Shown here in pieces: positions 59,101 to 64,000 of a stretch of DNA of 64,000 bases. The notes beneath the pieces are model-generated. The model made no database searches, was not told where the DNA came from, and worked only from the letters and a program-made list of their open reading frames with translations. Location: contig NW_026729140.1 of the NCBI RefSeq assembly GCF_030272615.1, positions 62,001 through 126,000 on the forward strand. The letters run 5' to 3'. This stretch comes from Cryptomeria japonica (taxonomy: Eukaryota; Streptophyta; Pinopsida; Cupressales; Cupressaceae). How positions within the stretch are numbered: position 1 is the first letter of the stretch; each line of letters starts with the position of its first letter. The position numbers and the translations under genes are program-made.

Positions 59101-60971
59101 TTACTTAAAATTTGTGGAGATGTTTGCATAGTGTTCTAATTGTGCAAGAAACATTACATCAATTTGTCATGCGACAAATAACTAGATACCTATAATAGCA
59201 CATGCACAACATAAGAAAGTCTTAAGTCATTTCAATTAGTTTCTTGAAATCTATCATTAAAAAAATATCACAACGCAAAGGTGACAATATAGAGTTGATT
59301 AGTCAAAATGTGTAGAGCTAATTTGTACTTTACAGCATGAAGCTTGACACATCATGACAAAAGATGTGATCAAGGCAACCTTCAAATAGAGCTACAATGT
59401 ATTTTATCATTTTAAGGAGCTTCATCATTCGAGTTAAACTAACCTACATGTTTCACTAAATGTTAAATGTTGGGACACCTCATAGGTGATGTAGATCATG
59501 CCTAAAGATTGGTTCAAAAATTTAAGGACATTTGGATTTTATTAGAAGATTAAGATAAAGGAGTTAGACTTACGAGTTTGTGTCCAATTTGGAGTTTAGT
59601 TTTTTAATTTGCATGTAAGCTTGTAATAAGCATGTGGCCTCCTAGGAGCCAATCTGTAATGCACATGTAACAATAAAATACACAATTTTTAATAAATATT
59701 TTATTTTGAATAAAAGAGATTTTTCTTCTATTCATGATAATTTTGTTGTGTTAACTCTCATTAGTGTGATTGGATAGTCCTTTTCTTGAACCCTCCATCC
59801 ATGACTGAATCACATTAGGGTTTAGGTCAAGCACAACACAAATTGATTCATTACTAATTGTAACATATTCACCTTTAGATATTTAACACCCCAATTCTTA
59901 GGGTCACATTGTTTACACAAATAGGTCCCATCTAATTTTAAGAATTTCAATGTCCTCATATCTATCAACATCCTTGAAATGATTGGTTAGGATACCCATC
60001 ATGGATGGATTTTTTAATTTCTTTGACACTCAAGGGAACTTGTCCAATCCCTACTTCGACTATGACCTCCTCAAAGATTGATACATTATGGGATTAACCT
60101 ATTATTGATTGGCATAGAATTTAAAAAATCCTCAAGAATCTAAATTTACTAGTTGATAAGAAGCACAAAGACTTTTCTATCTTTCTCCTATACAACACTT
60201 TCAAATAGATTAAAGAACTATAAGAATCTTGTAAAGTGTAATTAAACTGGATTCCATTAATTGCATGAATTCCTTGATTTTATGTCAGCGTTATAAGACT
60301 AGAAGAATTGCACTAAATAAATTGTACTTCTAAAGTTTTGTAACCATTGTTTTTAACTTAATACATTGATTCAAACAAATAAATTGAAGAATTCTGGCGT
60401 TGGGAATAAATTTATTCAATCCAAATCTAGGATAATCTATTTGTTCCAGAACCGTTATAATGATGATAGATAACTTCATATAATCAATTGCATTAATAAC
60501 TCCTTTGTTTTAAGAGTATAATTTGTTTTAAAAATCCTTTACAAATGACTATAAGACCACCAGATTGTATCCGTCTATAACATATTTTATAAGTCTATAT
60601 AAATACACTTTAGACTCTCGGAATGGCGAGTGACATTATTTAGCCCATACCTTCGTGAAGAGCATACACAATGTTATTGGAAAGATTGCCACGTACCAAT
60701 CAAAATCGCTAGTTGTCTGTCACTAAAGACAATGAGAGGTAGGAAGAATCAGAGCTCGGCTGGTTGAATGGACCATCGTAGCATGGAAAAGTGACCACCC
60801 ATACTACAGAGAAACACACATTTAAGGGATACGTACAATTCATTAAATCTCATACCTAGCTTTATCTCTTTCCATTTTTTATCTTCGCCCTGTAGCTATT
60901 CACCGAGCTTTTCTTTCTTTATACGTAGACTGAACACTTTTCTTTACCTAAGGTTCGTTCTGGCAGTTAGT
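53161..60971. other. Long non-coding tract of copy 2
   Basis: Counterpart of 9606-17415 with few differences: copia leader (53161-53265), three-unit tandem repeat (about 54563-55001), inverted repeat (55996-56027), tRNA-like promoter pair (about 56317-56386, its B box now mutated) and the two older upstream units (about 57255-60971). No gene is supported in nearly 8 kb. Confidence 0.6.
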
Positions 60972-61046
60972 ATGGCAAGATCAATGCTTCTGAAAATTAT
61001 GGTAGTGCTGCTTGTGCTCAACGTTATGTTTTCGCACAAATTGTAA
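60972..61046 (+). pseudogene. Truncated secreted-peptide gene G (signal peptide only)
   Basis: Exact structural duplicate of gene F: family start context, signal peptide, break at TTTTCGC, three foreign codons and a stop. The truncation is therefore older than the 43.5 kb duplication. Confidence 0.85.
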
Positions 61047-61488
61047 ATGAATATATGTTGTGAAGTGCACAAATTGTGATGAAAAATCTTTTGAGTGTAT
61101 TATGAAGCATATAAGATTAGTGAAGTGATGCAAACCGATTCTAAAAGGTCTGCATGATATTTTTCTAATTTCCTACATGTTCTTTGTATTTGAGGTTGGC
61201 ACCTCATAATCCAAGTTGGTACTCAGTTTATTTGATTAGGGTATTGGTGTTTCCTTTGGGTTGATGCCTACCCAATTATTCTAAATTATTTATTATTTCT
61301 TGGTGTTAGATTCAAATAGTAGATACAAGCATATATTCTTCCTGTGGGTTTTTCTTTCTTGATTTCTATATAAACCTGGTGTTCCTATGTGTTGATGTTT
61401 GGATATGTTCTAGATAATTATCTAAACATGTCATCTTGAGAAGCAAAAATGATGTTGCAACAGTAATTGAAGCTAAAAATAGGTAGAT

Positions 61489-62677
61489 TGTTAAATATAG
61501 TGTTTTCATTGATTTTAGGGAGATTATTGATCTATGTCAAGGAGACTAAAGAATTAATATCATTTAGGTCAAAGCATTTGAGGAAAAATTATGTATAATG
61601 TCAATGTTATTATTATATGTCACGATCTATTTTGCTTAATTGTATAGTTTATTTAATAAATTCTAGAAGTTTTTGTGTTTAGTTATAGTGATTTGTTTCT
61701 AAAACATTGTATGTGTCTCAAGTTATCTTGTCGTGGTTTTTGGTATCACAACCAAATATTATGGCTTGGAATTTGGACAATAAGTAATAATAGACATGAT
61801 TAAATATTTATTCACTTAGTTTTAGAGGTTGTTCTTTAGATGATAAAAAGATAAAAGAGACAAAGTCTAAATTATGCTAGTTTGGTGATTGTGCTCAACT
61901 TTCTATTGGTTACACCAGAGAGAAGAAGTGTGTGCTAACTATAGGAAGCATGTGAGGATAAATTGAGAATAGTTGAGTTCATGATGGGAAATACATAACA
62001 TATTCTTAAAAATAATGTAATGTGTTATCTTTAGGACCGAGCGAACTACATGTTTCATGATTTTTGAATTAAGTACTTCATCTTGTACACAATGTAACTT
62101 GATTTCAGACTGAGATGTAGAGGAAACTAGTAAACTAGAATGTATATGTTTGCATGTAATTTCATTCAAATTTGTGGACATAGTATGATTGATATATCTA
62201 TTATACGAAGAAGAATTTAGTGAATGAATATATGTTGTGAATTGTGCAATTTGTGATTAAAAATCTAGTGAGGGTATTATGAAGTAGAATAGATTATTGA
62301 TGTGATGCAAATTGAGTTTGTAAGTTCTATATGACATTTTTTGTATTTGAGGTTGTACCTCATTACTTGAGTTATTACTCAATTTCTTGGATTAGGGGAT
62401 TTGTATTTACTTTGGGTTGATGCCTACAAAATCATTGTAAGTAATTTATTATTTTTTGGGTCTAGATTTCAAGAGTAAATACAAGAAAATATTCTCACTT
62501 TGGTTTTTCCATTTTGGGTTTCCATATAAACTTGGAGTTCCTATCTGTTGATGTGTGGACATGTTTTGCATAATTCTCTAAATGTCATCTTAAGAAGCAA
62601 TAATAATGTTGCAATAGTATTTGAAGTTAAAAATAGGTATGCATTGATTCACCCCCGTCTTAGTATATTTGTGTGCA
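61489..62677 (+). repeat. LTR-like repeat between genes G and E
   Basis: Duplicate of 17933-19121 with the same TG...CA limits. A partial copy of its right half precedes it (61039-61488), as in copy 1. Confidence 0.55.
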
Positions 62678-63173
62678 TAACAAAAAGAAACCATAGAATT
62701 TCAATTTTTAATTAATTCTAGGATAATTCTTACTTACTCTAAATTGATACACTTACAACTTGATTATTGGTCTACCATTTGAATTGAAATAATTGAATGA
62801 TGAATGATTTATTTAGAATTTTTAATCAAATGAGAATATATTGGCACTATATGAGTCACCATATATATATAATATTAAAATAAAATTTGATTAAAATAGG
62901 ATTTAAGCAATCCTTCGAATTTCATCGGCGTGCTTAACATAAATCTCCTTCCAAAATAATAATAAGATTTTTTCTAATAAACAATAAAAATTATTGAAAT
63001 CATTATCAATATTCATTAGAAAGTTAAATCTATACAATGGTTACTCCTAATTGAAATCACACCATGAATGTGTGAATTTTAACTCTCTAAGTTCAGGTTA
63101 AAAGGGTTTCATCCCTAGAGCGGAAAATCTTAATTTGGTGCTTGGATCGAGAATAATTGTATGCAGCCTTGTT

Positions 63174-63380
63174 TTATGTTCTGCAGCAACTTGGATCTGG
63201 AATGTTGCCTGCACAGTTTGGACACGATTTTAACATCTCCAGAATTTCAACCAGATTATCGACGCCTGCGATTGTATTCAGTTTTTCCTTGAGTATTGGA
63301 CGAGCAGAAACAGCCAGGGAAAACATAACGTTGAGCACAAGCAACACTGCAATAAGTTTAAGAAGCATCGATCTCGCCAT
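63174..63380 (-). CDS. Secreted cysteine-containing small peptide, gene E
   Basis: Duplicate of gene B with the same 68 residues, ending CCRT. The promoter region is also shared; the only differences I saw lie upstream of the TATA box. Being unchanged in protein, leader and TATA box, it is as likely to be expressed as gene B. It is convergent with truncated gene G. Four cysteines in a C-x2-C-x8-C-C tail could form two disulfides after secretion; that is inferred from composition. Confidence 0.8.
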   Translation of the reverse strand: MARSMLLKLIAVLLVLNVMFSLAVSARPILKEKLNTIAGVDNLVEILEMLKSCPNCAGNIPDPSCCRT

Positions 63381-63479
63381 ACTAACTGCCAGAACGAATC
63401 TTAACTAGACAAGCGCTTTTCTTTTACAATTGAAGGAGGGAAAGCTGGGTGAATGGATATAGATAATGGAAGTATATCG

Positions 63480-63488
63480 TATTTATAG
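63480..63488 (-). promoter_or_regulatory. TATA box of peptide gene E
   Basis: CTATAAATA on the minus strand, 100 bp before the ATG, identical in position to gene B's. Confidence 0.8.
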
Positions 63489-64000
63489 AGACATACAACG
63501 GAGTGCAAGGGTTTGAATGGTTCAATATTCAAATTCGCTCAAGAAAGGTGATATTCAAAGTAAAACAATGACGCGTTGAAGAGGCAAACAAGGCAAAAGG
63601 ACTTTTCTGGTCTTCAAATATTATTTTATTAAGCAAGAGTGGCTTTTCTTGGACCAAATATTAAAAATTCTCTTATATATTTGTTTTGACGTTTTCTACT
63701 TCAAAATTGATATTATTCAATAGTTCATGTGTTTTTGATAAAGACAGGAAGTTTATTGAAAACAGGATTTTGGTGCATTGCAAAAGAGGTGGATGAAGAA
63801 GGAAAAAAAGAAAGAAATCTTAAGGCTCAAGGTTAGGCTCCGCCTTATTCATATGAGAGTTGATGATGTACATGTCCATCACAAGTCCTCTGCACAGTGG
63901 TCAGAGTTCGTTATCTTAGCGCCCACGTGATCTGGATGTGTGATAGTCGATGACACAAATGTTTTGACCAATTGATTATCTAACGGTATTTGCTTACCAA
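63489..64000. other. Upstream region of gene E to window end
   Basis: Matches 19933-20444 base for base except for a few substitutions. No gene. Confidence 0.7.

Larger units (their letters stand above)
43527..64000. repeat. Segmental duplication, copy 2
   Basis: Second copy of 1-20444 in the same orientation, still matching at the last base of the window. It carries the same ordered set: TIR element, minus-strand peptide gene, copia relic, long non-coding tract, truncated plus-strand peptide gene, LTR-like repeat, minus-strand peptide gene. Differences from copy 1 include a different block at about 45690-47730, a 78-bp deletion inside the copia integrase region, and scattered substitutions. 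If this is a 43.5 kb tandem array, the sequence after 64000 should resemble 20445-43526. Confidence 0.95.

Noticed and set aside
1-64000. CRISPR arrays, rRNA genes, bacterial operons, complete tRNA genes
   Set aside because: None seen; direct repeats here are transposon-related or microsatellite-like, and the sequence is of plant nuclear type.

Overview
The window looks like AT-rich, gene-poor nuclear DNA of a seed plant. The evidence is plant-type Ty1/copia and Tat-like Ty3/gypsy retrotransposon relics, a fragment of a plant-like Argonaute gene, and small intronless genes for secreted cysteine-containing peptides with TATA boxes. The heavy repeat load would suit a large genome such as a conifer's, but nothing here fixes the species.

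Layout. The window is a large direct duplication: bases 1-20444 (copy 1) recur at 43527-64000 (copy 2), about 43.55 kb apart, with only a few differences per kb over most of their length. Between them lies a 23 kb spacer (20445-43526). The only genes that look functional are four copies of a 68-residue secreted-peptide gene on the minus strand (2206-2412, 19618-19824, 45732-45938, 63174-63380). Each has a TATAAATA box upstream. Plus-strand relatives are broken: two are cut off after the signal peptide (17416, 60972), and one (40895) has lost both its reading frame and its TATA box. The family forms convergent pairs (plus gene, LTR-like repeat, minus gene), repeated as F/B, C/D and G/E, with A as half of a pair cut by the window edge.

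Mobile DNA fills the rest. Each copy carries a 1.2 kb non-autonomous TIR element at its left end, with the empty site visible in paralogues, and a dead Ty1/copia element on the minus strand (5628-9605 and 49261-53160). The spacer holds a 13974-bp Tat-like Ty3/gypsy element (22249-36222; 1.47 kb LTRs, AGAAG target duplication, G-patch, second RNase H). It also holds a 3366-bp LTR element (36916-40281) with no visible retroviral genes. That element carries a chimeric reading frame joining an acidic segment, ankyrin repeats, the PAZ-end/L2/MID part of an Argonaute, and an unidentified 230-residue open tail.

The items most worth attention are the Argonaute-ankyrin cargo element; two oppositely oriented arrays of an octamer (TAGCGCAT / ATGCGCTA) in the 3' and 5' non-coding parts of the gypsy element; the peptide family, whose mature domain is invariant while its signal peptide drifts; and a sharply bounded divergent block inside the otherwise near-identical duplication, which points to gene conversion or recombination between paralogues.
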